This document shows, piece after piece, positions 45,920 through 58,248 of a DNA stretch of 64,000 bases. The notes beneath the pieces are model-generated. The model searched no databases, was not told where the DNA came from, and saw only the letters and a list, made by a program, of their open reading frames with translations. The stretch is taken from positions 9,260,907 through 9,324,906 of the forward strand of contig NC_033628.1 of the NCBI RefSeq assembly GCF_001540865.1, read 5' to 3'. Numbering within the stretch: the first letter of the stretch is position 1; the number at the start of each line of letters is the position of its first letter. This stretch comes from Ananas comosus (Eukaryota; Streptophyta; Magnoliopsida; Poales; Bromeliaceae). The position numbers and the translations under genes are program-made.

Positions 45920-47210
45920 ATATATTTTTACACTTTTAAATTTTAAAATTTATTTTTTTAAAAAATATTAGTATTAAAAAATTAACAATGCTAATAGACA
46001 AATTCTATCTGCATAAAGTATAAGATGTAAAATTTACACATTTGTTTAGGATATAAAGCTACATGCGTTTATTTTAAAATAAGGCTATTTCCACATGCAC
46101 CAATAGCCTTTTAACATCTTACCATAGAATGTTGACTTTTCGAAAGCAACATTGCAGCAGTTCACGAGGAGAAAAGGACTAAACAAATAAAGTTTCCGCG
46201 GAGGAGAAGAGTATATATTATTTTTTTTTGTCCGAAGATTAGAATTTTCAAATAAACTCATTATAGCATGCATCACGTCTCTTTATAGAAGACTCCCAAA
46301 AATAAAGAGACCTTCTTATTTATAAATTATTTTTAATAATAAAATATTTAAATTGACGATCAATTTTGTTAGATATAATCTATACTATTAAAATTATTTA
46401 AAAATTATATTTTATAATTTTTTATTTTGCTTGTCTAGTGAAAGAGTAGTGTCAAAATGAATGACTGAAAATAAAAATTTATAAAAAATAGTGATAAACA
46501 CTCAAATTTCGAATTGAAAGTATTAATCTTGTTTTTGATATTAAGTAGAAATTTTTATGAAAGTTTTATGTAATTTGAATTGTTGTACACTATTGAATTT
46601 ACGAACTGGCATTGGCCATTGAATAATTATTTTTTAAATGTTTTGATCACTTAGTAAATGATGTTGAAAAATTATAAAATTTAGTTTCTAAATAATTTTA
46701 ATAGCGTAGATCATATTTAGCGGAGCCGATCGTCAATTCGAGTTTTCTATGATCAAAAATAATTTATAAACACGAAAATCTCTATACTTTTAAAAGCGTA
46801 GGAGACGTACTCCCTTTTTATATATAAAATATACAAAATATTGCGCCCAGTAGATATTTGAGTTCTCGGAAGACACGGCTCAAATTAAAAATTAATTTAA
46901 CACAAGAACATTTTAAAATTTTGACTTGGAGTCATTTTGGCGTGTATCGTTACGCTTTTTTATATAGTGCTAAAATACAAAAAAAAAAAAAAAAAAAAAA
47001 ACTCTTATATAATATTCAGTTTGGAATTTTATTTCTCCATCTTTTAAAAAAATTTGTTTGGTCCGTTAAAATTTTAAGTTATAAATTTTTAGAATTTAAA
47101 GTTGTAGTATTTACCAAAGCGTCCATTCCATCATGTTACTATTACATAAATAAATTATATGGTGCAACTGAGATATAAATAACTAAATAAGTTATATAAT
47201 GCAACCGAAT
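45920..47210 (-). repeat. Dispersed repeat, copy B (inverted partner at 18770-20368)
   Basis: Reverse complement of copy A. In plus coordinates: AATGCTAATAGACAAATTCT at 45988, CCTTTTAACATCTTACCATA at 46108, GCAGCAGTTCACGAGGAGAA at 46153, a MITE-like middle at 46330-46810, CTTGGAGTCATTTTGGCGTG at 46925, a poly-A at 46980 and TTATATAATATTCAGTTTGG at 47006. It lacks the LINE tail found in copy A. ORFs here are spurious. Confidence 0.75.
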
Positions 47211-47239
47211 AACTTGCTGAGATATTCATTATATTCTAA

Positions 47240-49560
47240 ATCATACTGATATAAAGTGTTGCCTGTCACAGAGTATACACTGACTTGATTCATACTTCTA
47301 TTGACGACCTATCTGATACGTACACTCCCTAATCGGTGGCCAAACCAACCGGTGTAAAAAATATACAATGCTGTGACTAAGTCATACTGATATACTCAAT
47401 ACGAAAATCGGTAGAAAATCGGTGCCTTGGCCGAAGCCAAATGCTAGGGCGTATAACTCCAAACCACGATCAACTAGATCGAAACACACGATAAAGGAGT
47501 CGATTTGTTGCCTGGACCCAAGATCCACAGATATACAACATATGCAAGCCTACTTTACATGTCTATCAACAACTATCATCATACAAGAAACAAGATATAG
47601 ATGAATGAAGGATAAACAAAAGTAACTGACATATAGAGACTACGATACTTATATAGAAGAACAGAGAAAAGCGAAACGATCTTACCGACTACAAATTCGA
47701 AGCATCCACCTGTCACAATCGCGTCGGAAACCTGGGTACGCAACAAGTCAACCGAACTTACGAAGATCCACCGGGTCAGTAATCAACCCACCAAGTCAAA
47801 ATACCCAACTCATGAACCCCACACAAAACCCCGAAATCGGTTTCCTAAAACCGATCACTGTAACTCGCCGAAAGTTCTGAAAATCACACCAGGACGTCGT
47901 CGGGACCCACTAAGTGTCCCGAAACTCACCAACTCATGCCACGAGTCACCCGTTGCCACAAAATATATCGATTTGGATGTCTTGGCAACAAACACAAGAT
48001 TACGCAACCAAACAATTATCGCTAGATAATTGTTCGGATCCAGGTTCCCGGAAGTGTCAATTTCGACGCCAGAACCCATCGTCGCTTACCCGCCATCTCT
48101 GAACTCACGATATGATGATGTCGACCAGTCGACAAGGCTCAGCGACAAATCTCAGGGCAAACAAACACCGTCGGATAAAATCCGAACCGAAATCGCGTTC
48201 CGCCGACGAATTTTGTCGAAAAACGCACCGAAATCGATATTCGATTTCTGCGAAGGCTAATGGACCTTGGACTATCAATCCAGAGGTCACCTCCCACACA
48301 AACTACTGCCCACAGTAGCCACATTATACAAAATTGCATAAAAGTTCCTACATTTATATAAAATTCTATTATTTTATGTAAATATGGTGGTTTTATGGCT
48401 TGTTACCGCAAACCGAGAGTTTCCGAGGTCAGCCGAGACACGTACTGACAAGTCGCGATGTACCGGAAGCTGTGCTCACGATCCGGAGCACAATGGCTCA
48501 CTGTAGGAGGCGCTAGAGCGACCTGAAAATTTGCGAACTGCGTGCACTCGGGGTAAACCGCGCCGAAAAAGCCAATTCAGAATCCGCTGATCCAAAGTGA
48601 GGTGAGAACTGTGATTAGCACTGACCAGCGATCACCGTGCTCACCTCTAGAGGCATCGGAACAGTCTCGGATCACCGAAAAAGCAAGCACAATCCAAAAC
48701 AAGGTAGTCGGTGGCCCGCAGCTCAGGTGGCTCGTAGCTCAGCTCGGTTTGAGGACAGCGACGGCGGCGCCCTAAGTGTGCGGTGGCGGTGGCGACCACT
48801 TCGACCAAATGCAGGGGTACCGGAGGGCCTCGAGGGAGGTCGCCGGTGCGGTTCTGGCTGGTGGCGGCGCGGGGGAAAGGTGGCAAGGTCATCTCGGCCT
48901 GGATCAGCTCGAGGTGGCAGCAACGGCAACAATGGTGGTGGCGGTGGCCAAGGAGGGTCGGGTTCGACGGCGGGTGACCACCAAAGGCCGAGGGAGGAGG
49001 GTTCGGGCCCTCCCTTAGCTCGGGCTCAAGGATGGGTGGAGAACAAGGTAGAAAAAGATAGGGAGGGAGAAAATGAGGCTGAGGATGTGGTGGTCAACCA
49101 TTGCTCGGTCGACAGCGGCCAGGAGGCATGCGGCGCACGAGGTGGGGGGCGGGGGGAAGAGGTGGCTAGGTCAGCTAAGCTGAGGTAGGGTTAGGGTTTG
49201 CATGGTGCAAAACCTAGAAGGCTAAATATACAACACTCCATTTTGCGCAAAAGTCCTCCAAAATTCGATATTTTAAACTGAGCCCCTTACAGCGCGAGTA
49301 AAATGCGCGAACACACCCCCAATATCGATTTCATGTAAAATGGTACATAAAATGTAGGGCTTCTCGCAAAATCTCTGTTTCGCCATTAGTGACCACTCCT
49401 TTTTCGAAGGTCATCTTGGGAGAAACAAACTAAGCCCCTTATGTAAAATGTGGTAATTACATTCATACAGCCATATAAATAAATTATTGTTTCTACATTT
49501 CCATACCGTTTCCTAAGACGCCAAAATTCACATTTTGATAGTAAGACATTTTAAACACAT
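47240..49560. mobile_element. GC-rich LTR-like sequence, unclassified
   Basis: About 2.3 kb of mixed, locally GC-rich DNA, unlike the AT-rich flanks, with no transposase, gag or pol domain. The Gly/Arg-rich ORF at 48637-49188 looks like GC-rich read-through rather than a gene. The composition and the run of short ORFs on both strands resemble the LTR plus leader of a large Ty3-gypsy element, probably on the minus strand. LTR ends and primer site were not found. Confidence 0.3.
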
Positions 49561-50026
49561 TATTAGCCAAACTTTTATTCATATTTTTAAATTAATTTTT
49601 AAACTATTTTTTCATAATTTTTTATTGTATTTTGGCTAAATTATAGTAAATCACCTGTAAATACTCGTTTTTCATTTTTCCTCCATGATATTTTGCCTCC
49701 TTAAAATTTTAGAAATATTTTCAGGAATTTACAGCGTTAATAGAGAGGACAAAATGATCAAATTACCCTTTCTTCTTCTATAAGAAAAAATAAAATTTTA
49801 ATATATTTTTATTATTTTTAAGAGTATTTTCGATATAAATTATAAAAAATAGGCGGAATAATAATGGAATCCTGACGGACGGTAGTTAAATACAACAACT
49901 TGAAATGTTGAGGGAATAAAATATTGATTCTTAAAAGTTAGGAAGACAAAGTGAAAAAGCGAATATTTATAAGGAGATTTTCTATATTTTATATTTTAGC
50001 CTTGTATTTTTGTCGAATTTGAATTA

Positions 50027-50378
50027 AGGGAAAACTTCAAAAACCCCCCCTGTGGTTTCGTAGTTTCTCACTTTGTCCTCCTGTGATTTAAAATGTATCA
50101 ATTTGCCCCCCTGTGGTTTCTTTTTTCTCTTTTTCTTATCAGTTTCATTATTTTTTTTAAAATCAGTAATAAAGTTAAAATTAAAGGATACTAAAGTAAA
50201 TATTTGATAAATCTAGATGGGTATCTGAAGTTTTTTGTATATAATTTAATAAAATATTAACGAAAAAGCTATCGAAAAGATAAAAACGAAACCACAGGGG
50301 GATAATTTGATACATTTTAAACCACAGGGGGCCAAAGTGAGAATCTACAAAACTACGGGGGGTTTTTTGAAGTTTTCC
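50027..50378. mobile_element. MULE-type MITE with 9-bp duplication
   Basis: The left arm AGGGAAAACTTCAAAAACCC and then TGTGGTTTCGTAGTTTCTCA is mirrored by TGAGAATCTACAAAACTACG and GGGTTTTTTGAAGTTTTCC. TTTGAATTA occurs directly at both sides (50018-50026 and 50379-50387), a 9-bp target duplication typical of Mutator-like elements. It is 352 bp and non-coding, and the intact duplication suggests a fairly recent insertion. Confidence 0.9.
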
Positions 50379-51299
50379 TTTGAATTAATGCTCAAGCACA
50401 AAAGGCGAAATAGCTGGGAAGGGTCCCTAGCCCAAAACCTAATTCAGTCCACCTTCAACTGCAATAGAAGAAATGGATCTGACCCAAAGATAGTAAAGCC
50501 CAGTTACTTTAAAGCCGAAAGAAAATAAAGGGCATTTTTATTGTTTGGTTCACCATAAATTAAGCTCGACCATAATATTAGAAATAATAATTCAAACTTA
50601 ATCCAAAATTTAGATAGAGATAGAATATATTCAAATTATATATTTATTATATTTAAATGTTTATCTAATTAGAATAGAATTTTTAATTATCTAAAATAAA
50701 AAAATTAGATTTGTCATATGTTATAACTCCATAGCTATGTATAATTAATTCAACACGGGTTACTTAGATGAATCAGCCATAGTAGATATGGGCCATATGG
50801 CTACATAATGCTGAGGGTGTTGTCCTCATATAATTAGATACTTTTTATTTTTAAAGTATCAGTCTAGTTATCTTTCTCCCTCAATATTCTTTTTTTCATA
50901 TTATTTTATTTTAGAATTTCAGATCTTGAGTTATATAATTCGTATCGGTCGATTCCAACACGTAATCCAATCTTTTTTAAAATATCGTAATTGATTTCAT
51001 CTTGACTAGTGGTGAAATTAATTGCGAGAGAAAAAAATATATAGAAAAAATTATTAAAAAATTAGCTATTGGAATTTTTTTAGAAAGATTTTAGTACAAT
51101 AGGCTTCTTCAAAAGTTTTATTCTCAAATTAGACCGGTCAAAATTTTATTTGTAAATATAATTTTTGTCTTCTCTTGTAGTTGCTAGCATGATGGGGAGA
51201 GAAAAAAAACGTGAAAGCGATAAATGGTTCATCGCATTCATCAAATTTTTTTAAAAGCGATAAATAATTTACCGCTTTTAAAAAAGTATACTATAAAAG

Positions 51300-51302
<3 letters not shown>

Positions 51303-51341
<39 letters not shown>
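51303..51341. repeat. (GA)n microsatellite
   Basis: About 38 bp of GA repeat, followed shortly by another GAGAGAGAG run. Confidence 0.95.
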
Positions 51342-51345
<4 letters not shown>

Positions 51346-51358
51346 AGAGGAAAATAAT

Positions 51359-51386
51359 AAAGGCGGTGAAACGATTCACCGCCTTT
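51359..51386. repeat. Perfect 12-bp-stem hairpin
   Basis: AAAGGCGGTGAA and TTCACCGCCTTT are separated by four bases. Near it are related, imperfect AAAGCGATAAATGG / CCGCTTTTA words (51215-51280), so it is probably the core of a larger decayed foldback. The GGTGAA..TTCACC theme also occurs in the palindrome at 6.3 and 6.85 kb. Confidence 0.8.
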
Positions 51387-51574
51387 AAAATAACTTTGTT
51401 GGTTTTAAGAGAAATTATGAAAGCGGTAATGATTCGCTGCATTTAAATACGGTGATTCATTCATTTGCTTATATTATTTATTTTTTTAAAAATTCAATAT
51501 AGCATATTAGAGTCCTATTTTTTTAATTATTTTTTAAAAAGACTATTTTTATAATTGTAAAAATTGGTAGGATC

Positions 51575-51650
51575 ATTTATATATAATATATATATATATA
51601 TATAATATATAATATTATACTATATATATATATATATATATATATATTTT
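51575..51650. repeat. (AT)n-rich tract
   Basis: Interrupted AT/TA dinucleotide repeats. Confidence 0.9.
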
Positions 51651-51744
51651 ACCCTCTAGTGTGCTAATGGGCCTCATAGCATTACTCGGTCTAGTTAATT
51701 ATTTCTCTTATTCCCGCTAATGCCGTCTGAAGTAATGTGCCTAA

Positions 51745-52100
51745 AACATAAGGATTTAAATATCCATCGACACAGATCATATCTACCGTACTATAACGTG
51801 CCAACAAGATATCGGCACGAGGCAGTTTTTGTACCGATTACACATCTCCGAACTCACATCGGCTAGCCCTTAAAAAAAAAATTATCACTTAAATTTTTTA
51901 AAAAAATTATTGGGCCAACCCGGGCCCGGTCCACCATGGCTCGGCCTGTACCGTGCTGACCTAAGGGCAGTGCTAGCCGTAGGTCCAAAAATTCATGGTC
52001 CGAATACGGAATCCGGCCGGACCGGGCCAAACTTAGGCCCATTTTGGGCCGAATCATGTGCGCTGTGCGCGCTCGGCACGACTCACATTACATCCCTAAA
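51745..52100. mobile_element. MITE related to 17885-18223 plus GC-rich arm
   Basis: Left part AAGGATTTAAATATCCATCG, ATATCTACCGTACTATAACG and CAAGATATCGGCACGAG matches the 17885 element. From 51905 the sequence changes to GGGCC/CCGGACCGGGCC words ending CATTACATCCCTAA, like the 30692 family. Two families appear joined or nested. Confidence 0.5.
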
Positions 52101-52104
52101 TGTA

Positions 52105-53205
52105 GGCCGGAGATTTGATCCTCAACATAACAAAAAAATGCAAAAAATTTCATTTTCCCTAGTTAAGAGTGGGCAAACATCATATGTTGTGATATCTTAA
52201 ATGATTCGAAATATGTGGGAATATTTTGATACTTTCCAGTTTATTCTTGGTTTATACATAATTATGTACATGTAAAATTATAATATTCATGCCAAATATA
52301 TAAAGTTGAATGGTATATGCCCTATATTTTTTTAGCCAATAATTTTTTTAAAAAAATTTATTTACGATATGAGAGGCATAGCACCACCTTTTTGAGTGTG
52401 GATTCGTTTTCGAGGGCATAGGAATGTATGTTTTCTAACATGTTCTGCTTTTCAAGTTCACACTCTGTAGTGTTTCTTATAATTCAAACGTTTTTGACTG
52501 TTGGCTATATACTTTTTAACATGATATTTGAGTTTGTTTGGAGGATAAGTTGTTAAATATGAAAATATTTAAATATCGTTCCTTACAACTTTAATTTTTA
52601 TAGAATAATGATTGTTTTGTAAATATTAATATGATATCATAACAGAAGATTCTGAGTTCGAATCACGTTAGACGCCTAGCATTATTAATTTTCTCTCATT
52701 TAATTCAAATCTACATCATAGATCTAACGAGAAATCTCGAGTTCATGTGTGAGGAGGAGTGCTAAATATAAAAATATATAAACACTGTTCCCTACCAGCT
52801 AAAATTTTTTTAGGGAACAACTGTTATTTCATATTACTTAACAACTTTTGAATATTAAAAGTAGAAGATTTGAGATTTCTTTATTTTTTAACATATTGTT
52901 TTCTACTGGCTTAAACTTTTAGAGAATAATAGTTATTTTATATTATTTACCACTTTTTGAATATAAAAAGTAGAAGATTCGAGCGATTCAAATAACTCAA
53001 TTTGATATTTCAACAATTTTACGAAAACAAAGATCACTTTCATTATGGACCACAACAGTTAATCCAAGCCCTCAGCAATGCTTTATAAAGCAAATTGAAC
53101 TAGTTTTGTTGGACTGGTTGAACCAAGAATCTCTTCTTACCAATAAATAAATAAATGGTTAGATCTGACTTACGAGTGGTCGATCTCGTTAAAAACATTA
53201 GTCTC
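52105..53205. other. Gene-free stretch with local repeats
   Basis: Words such as AGAATAATGATTGTTTTGTA, AGAATAATAGTTATTTTATA and AGTAGAAGATT(C/T)GAG recur three times between 52600 and 52990, a decayed local repeat. No gene. Confidence 0.5.
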
Positions 53206-53208
53206 ATA

Positions 53209-53240
53209 TTAGTGTAATGTCCCGCGCTTCGCGGTGGGAG
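53209..53240 (-). mobile_element. Helitron 3' terminus, minus strand
   Basis: On the minus strand CCGCGAAGCGCGG (5-bp stem, 3-base loop) is followed 10 bases later by CTAA and then T, the Helitron 3' signature (hairpin plus CTRR, with host T). The matching 5' end would lie at a higher coordinate; a minus-strand TCTATACTA at about 55664-55672 is one possible partner. Confidence 0.5.
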
Positions 53241-53492
53241 TTAACAACGCCGGAGCTTTCTTATACTTTTTTCTTCTTTTTTTCCAATACACCTTTTTTG
53301 ACCTTTTCACTACAATATAATATTAAAATAATGATGAAAAAAAAATAGTATTGAGCATATTTATTGCTACCGGTTAATCGATGATCTTAGAGGAGGTTAA
53401 ATTAGAAGCTAAAGATCAAGCAACTTAATGAATAAGCGAAAGTATCTGCAAAAGAAGAATTTTTATTAACAACTTATTCAAAACTTAATAAA

Positions 53493-54223
53493 TCTATACT
53501 AATCTATGAATCTCCAATATCTTGCTGACATGGCGTTACCTCCTTCTTTCAAAACTGCTCTCTTTCATCTCCCAACCTCCAAAACCCTTCATCTTCAAAA
53601 CCGTTCCCTCCTTATCTCCCAATAAAACCACAATTGAATGCATATAATTGTATCAAAACTATTCCCTCTCATCTCCCAACCTTCAAAACCCCTCATCTTC
53701 CAAAACCGTTCCCTCCTCATCTCCCAATAAAACCACAATTGAATGCATGTACTTCAACAAAATTTTGTAGGATTATTAACCTTCCACCTGTTGAATTGAG
53801 AGCGCAATAGAATAGAAGGTTCGATTTCTTATAGCTCTACTTCTAGCAGTAGTTTCTTTTTTCGTTTTTCACATTTAATTTGTTGTTCGCTTGGAGCTTA
53901 GGAAAGCATTTTGGGTGTTTTTTATTTTTATTTTTGGCACATATTATGTTTTTTTTAATTCGTTCTAACTTCTTGAAAAGTTTCCCTTTGTTTCAGAGAG
54001 ATGATTCTTTTTTATCTTGAATGTTTAGAATATTTTTTCCAATATTATTATGGGGATTTTTTCTCCTCAAGGGGCTTTTTATTGTTGGTTTTATTGTTGA
54101 TTTATATATTTTTCCTCTTAAATACAAGCCGACACTAATGTGACACTGATAATATTGGATTATTATCATAGTGTATTATACAATAATTAAAAAATTCGCT
54201 CGATTTTGTCGCGGCAATGATAG

Positions 54224-54258
<35 letters not shown>

Positions 54259-54709
54259 ATATAATATATATATATATATAATATATATATATATATATAA
54301 ATGCTCCGGTTACACTCATTATTATTTTTTAAAAAATTGATTTGCGTCAAAAAAAAAATCAGACGGATGAATATGCTTATATTGATTTGTTAAATGTCAA
54401 TTAAAATCTTTTTCAGTGTGCTCTTTAATATTATTTATCTTTCACTTGCAATATTTCAACATTTTTTTTTAATTATCTATGTAATAAATTTTTCTTCTCA
54501 TATAATTTTTACTTTTTTTTCGGTTTTTTTATTATTTTTTGTTGAGTTGTGATTCCATTTTAAATATTTTTTAATGTGTTTTTTATATTATTAAGTCTAA
54601 TCAAATATAGTTATATTTTTTTTCTTCTTTACATTCATATTTATTTATTTAATTTGTAAATTTTATTAAAATATTTTTTTTCGCTGCATCGCGCGGGTCA
54701 CTACACTAG
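53493..54709 (+). mobile_element. Non-autonomous Helitron
   Basis: Starts TCTATACTA at 53493 after an A and ends CACTAG at 54709 before a T, matching the Helitron rule (5' TC, 3' CTAG, insertion between A and T, no duplication). A GCATCGCGCGGG stretch lies 12-23 bases before the end, but a clean hairpin is not obvious. It is about 1.2 kb, without Rep or helicase sequence, and contains a long AT microsatellite (54224-54300). AACCGTTCCCTCC is tandemly repeated near 53600 and 53705. Confidence 0.6.
54224..54300. repeat. (AT)n tract inside Helitron
   Basis: Interrupted AT dinucleotide repeat of about 75 bp. Confidence 0.9.
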
Positions 54710-55086
54710 TAATTATTAAATTAGTAGGTGAATTAATGTAAGAATACATTTTCAATATTCATAAGATTTGTTCTACATGCTACTAGTAATAACTATTTTT
54801 TTTCATATTACACAATAGAGTTTAATTGTTAGAATTTTTAGAATATTTTTATACAATAAAATCAAAGCAAATTTAGCGAAACATTTCATAAAAAAAAAAA
54901 ACTAAAATTTAAGCAGGCCGACAATGCTAAAACAGCGTAAAATAATTAGAAAAAAAGGGAAAAAATAGGGAGCAAATAAATTTTTCCTTACTCTTTACCA
55001 CCCTTTTACTCTTTCCCTCTCTTTGTATTTTTTTTTCCTTTCTGAGCTCCTTTGTGTGTGTGTGTGTTGGGATAGAAAAAAATTAT

Positions 55087-55250
55087 AGAGAGAGAGGGAA
55101 GAGAGAGGGGAGAGATGAGAGTTTTAATTGGAGAGAGAGAGAGAGAGAGAGGTGTAAAAGTGACAAATACATTTTCTCTGGACATAGAGCCCATGTGAGC
55201 CCATGTAAAAAGAAGAGACAAACCATGTGAGAGAGAGAGAGAGAGAGAAA
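55087..55250. repeat. GA-rich low-complexity region
   Basis: Several GAGAGA runs (about 55089-55120, 55131-55152, 55228-55248). The Ser/Leu-rich minus-strand ORFs over it are artefacts. Confidence 0.85.
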
Positions 55251-55314
55251 ATTAATACAACTCAAGAAACACATATGAAAAAAGGCGATGTGATTGACGA
55301 AATAATATCGTCTG

Positions 55315-55644
55315 CAGGGATGAAGCCAGAAATTAAGATTCGGGGGGGACAAAATTTAGATTTGATTGGAAAAAAATTCGATCTCGGATAGTAAGAAAAA
55401 AATTTGTCAGATTCACTGATAACGACAATATGCTCAAAAAGGAATAAGACTGTAAGAATTGAAGAAAAATGACCAAAAAATTCGAAAGAAAATTGAGACA
55501 CAAATTTTGTTAAAAAAATTAATTTGGCCCCCTAAAATTAAAATTTATAATATTTTAATTTTTATTATAAAGGTCTTTTATATAATTTTAAAAAATTTAG
55601 GGAGGACCATGGCCACTGTGGGGTCCTCAATAGCTCCGTCCCTG
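55315..55644. mobile_element. hAT-type MITE with 8-bp duplication
   Basis: Starts CAGGGATGAAGCC and ends GCTCCGTCCCTG, giving imperfect CAGGGA..GAGC inverted ends. Flanks ATCGTCTG (55307-55314) and ATCGTTTG (55645-55652) form an 8-bp duplication with one change, as for hAT elements. It is 330 bp and non-coding. Relative at 29690-30279. Confidence 0.82.
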
Positions 55645-55788
55645 ATCGTTTGGTTTCTCCTTTAGTATAGAGTTTAATTTGATACAATTACAGAAAGTAT
55701 GATCATGACCTATACAAAATGTGAGAAAGGTTTTTTTGTTTAATAAGTTAAACTTTTGAGTTAGGCTTGAGCACTTTAACACTATGTG

Positions 55789-56163
55789 TGTCACGCCCCG
55801 GATTACACGTTCCCCCGGCACGCCGATAAATCCGCCGTATACAAAAAAAATTTTCCTGTATACGAAGCGACAGCTGTACCTGTAAAACATACAATACTAC
55901 AAACAGTAGTATAGAGCTGCTAGAAAAACTAGTAAAGTAAAAGAAACCGAGTTCCATATACATACACTGAATCCCAGAGTACAAAGCTACTCGCACTGGC
56001 GAGTTAAAAGTCTGTATGTACATGAACCCAAACTAAAACATCTACCTGCAGTAGGGGTGCCTCTAGCTCTGCTCCTCGGGTAGGGCTCTAACTCGTGGCG
56101 CCCTTGCCTAGCTCCTGACCAGCAACAGCAGCAGCCGAAGACGAAGACTCTGCAAAAACGGGA
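55789..56163 (+). mobile_element. LTR 5' part, truncated at N
   Basis: Starts TGTCACGCCCCGGATTAC and is closely similar to 63129 onward (CAAAAAAAATTTTCCT, AGTAGTATAGAGCTGCTA, AGCAGCCG.AGACGAAGACTCT). TG-starting LTRs with this opening belong to plant Ty3-gypsy elements. It is cut at the N at 56164, and no internal domain follows. Confidence 0.65.
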
Positions 56164-56199
56164 TNAATACAAAATAGAATTATATTCTATATATAATGT

Positions 56200-56755
56200 T
56201 TGAAATTTTTTTATTTAAAACACAGCGAAAGTATTTATTCGTAATTTTTACGGAAGTGACTCGTGCTAGAACATGATGAGTCCGAATCATAGAAGTTGAT
56301 TCAAGTATTTTTAGATCGTTCACGAAAATTTTCTAACGCTCCAAACCCACAGTAAATTGAATTACGAACGAGTACCATCTCTAATCCACAGTTCAAAATC
56401 TTTTAGATCAATAGGTTAATGGAGAATGTAGTTTCTCTCTCTCACAAGACAGCTCACGAATTACTCACGAATTTATGAATATTTTGTCTCTATTTTGTCT
56501 TATTTTATTTTTTTATTATATCTTATGGGAGATAGCCCATATATTTATAAAAGGTAATGAAACTCTAATAAGAAAGTAAACGATTAGGCTTAATCAGTTT
56601 ATAATTATTATCCTAATATGGTTAGAATATATATTTAATTAGCTTTTCAATTTAAAAGCGAGATTAATTCTAATTCAATTAGACAACATAATAACCGCCA
56701 GATCGAGCCTGATCATGGACGCACCCGATTCGATCCGATCAAACACCAACATTCA
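56200..56755 (-). mobile_element. Probable Ty1-copia-type solo LTR
   Basis: On the minus strand a TGTTGGTGTTTGATCGG start is followed by a TATA-like TATAAATATATGGGC, then a leader-like region with GTGAGAGAGAGAAACT. This matches LTR layout (U3, TATA, R/U5). Its far end lies near the N and no primer site was seen. Class is inferred. Confidence 0.4.
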
Positions 56756-57223
56756 TCTATCAACTTAACCTTTTGGATGGACATAAGCTCTTCAATCGAA
56801 TCATTAGATCAATTTTTATACCCTGCAATTTTTGTGTTGGCAGGGTCCGTTTATATACAAAGTTTATTGTGTCATGGGGAATATTAGGATGCTACAATAT
56901 GTCACAAGAAACAACACTGCAGTGTGATATCAGAAAAAAAAAAATTAAAAAAAAAACTTTGCTACTAACTTCTGCTACTTAGGGGTGGAAACGAGCCGAG
57001 CTCGAGCGAGTTTACCTCAGCTCAAGCTTGGCTTAAAATTAATTTCGAGCCTAAATTTAAGCTCAAGCTCGGTTTGAAATTAATTCGAGCCAAGCTCGAG
57101 CGAGCCTAATTTCGAGTCGAGCGAGCTCGAGCTCTAAACGAGCTGCTTGAAATTCTTAACATCGTACAATCTATAGTTTAATTTTTATAACATATTATCT
57201 AAAATTCGATATAAAAAATGTCT

Positions 57224-57675
57224 AATAACTCAACATACAAAATGAATGCATGAAATACGATATTATAATATTAAAAAAATGAGGAAAAACAACTCTATGA
57301 GCGAGTGAAAAAGAGAAAGAAAGAGCAATTAAAGTAAAATTTTGCTGGTTTGGTTTTATGGGCCCAATAATCTAAATTCTATATACATACAATTAAAATA
57401 CATAATATAAAATTATATATTAAATATATATATTATATATAATTAAATAGAGAGAGAGTTCGGCTACTATACTCTATTATATAGACCCCTTTATACTCAT
57501 AAGTTTTTTATCGTCAAATCTATACTTTTGACTATTTTCATCCGTAAATCATACTATTCAACCAACCACCAACTCAATCCTAAGGGACCACTATTATCCT
57601 AATTGCACATCCAACGCCGAAAAATTTATAAATTTAAAGAGGTCTATACTCATAAGAATATAGTAGCCCTAGCCT
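57224..57675. repeat. Repeat unit X1 (direct copy at 59365-59820)
   Basis: CTCAACATACAAAATGAATG to CATAAGAATATAGTAGCCCT, nearly identical to 59365-59820. The right half (57465-57675) is a short-family MITE with ACTCATAAG tips inserted in host sequence. Confidence 0.85.
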
Positions 57676-57685
57676 ATATATAGAG

Positions 57686-58228
57686 AGTGGGCTGGTATGC
57701 TTATGGAAGCACGGAGCCCTCCGTGCTTCCAAGTTGTTTTTGATGTTCGGACTTTCGAATCGACGATCGGCTCTGTTAGAGTTGATCTAGAGTATTTGAA
57801 GTACCTAGAAAATAAATTTTGTGATTTTTCGATATCATTTGCCTAGTGATCGAAGGGGCTCAAAATTAATAATTTTAATGACCGTGGTGAGCCGGTTGCA
57901 AGTTTAACGGTGTAGAAATATCCAAATCACATGAAATTTTGATAGAAAATTCTTTATACCATATAAAACAAGATCAATAACTTTGATCTAAAATTTTAAT
58001 GTCATATCATCATATTTTGTAAGATTTTTATTTTCAGCCGTTGATTTTGAGCCACTCCGATCACTAGGCAAATAATATCGAAAAATCGCTAAATTTATTT
58101 TCTAGATACTTCAAATACTCTAGATCAAGTCTAACGGAGCCGATCGTCGATTCGAAAGTCCGAACATCGAAAACAAAGTGAAAGCACGGAGCCCTCCGTG
58201 CTTCCATAAGCATCATAGCCACACTCTA
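57686..58228. mobile_element. Foldback MITE, long family, copy with CACGGAGC tips
   Basis: Tip hairpins AAGCACGGAGCCCTCCGTGC appear near both ends (57707 and 58183). Arms are inverted for about 160 bp: ACGATCGGCTCTGTTAGAGT and GTCTAACGGAGCCGATCGTC. The centre has AACGGTGTAGAAATATCC. Flanks TATATAGAGAGTGGGCTGG and CATAGCCACACTCTATA are near-complementary. Non-coding and among the best-preserved copies. Confidence 0.88.
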
Positions 58229-58248
58229 TATATATATATATATATATA

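Noticed and set aside
48637..49188. 183-codon Gly/Arg-rich ORF
   Set aside because: Other frames and the minus strand are equally open over this GC-rich patch, the residues are low complexity, and the surroundings look like LTR DNA.
55006..55352. Ser/Leu-rich minus-strand ORFs
   Set aside because: Produced by GA microsatellites.
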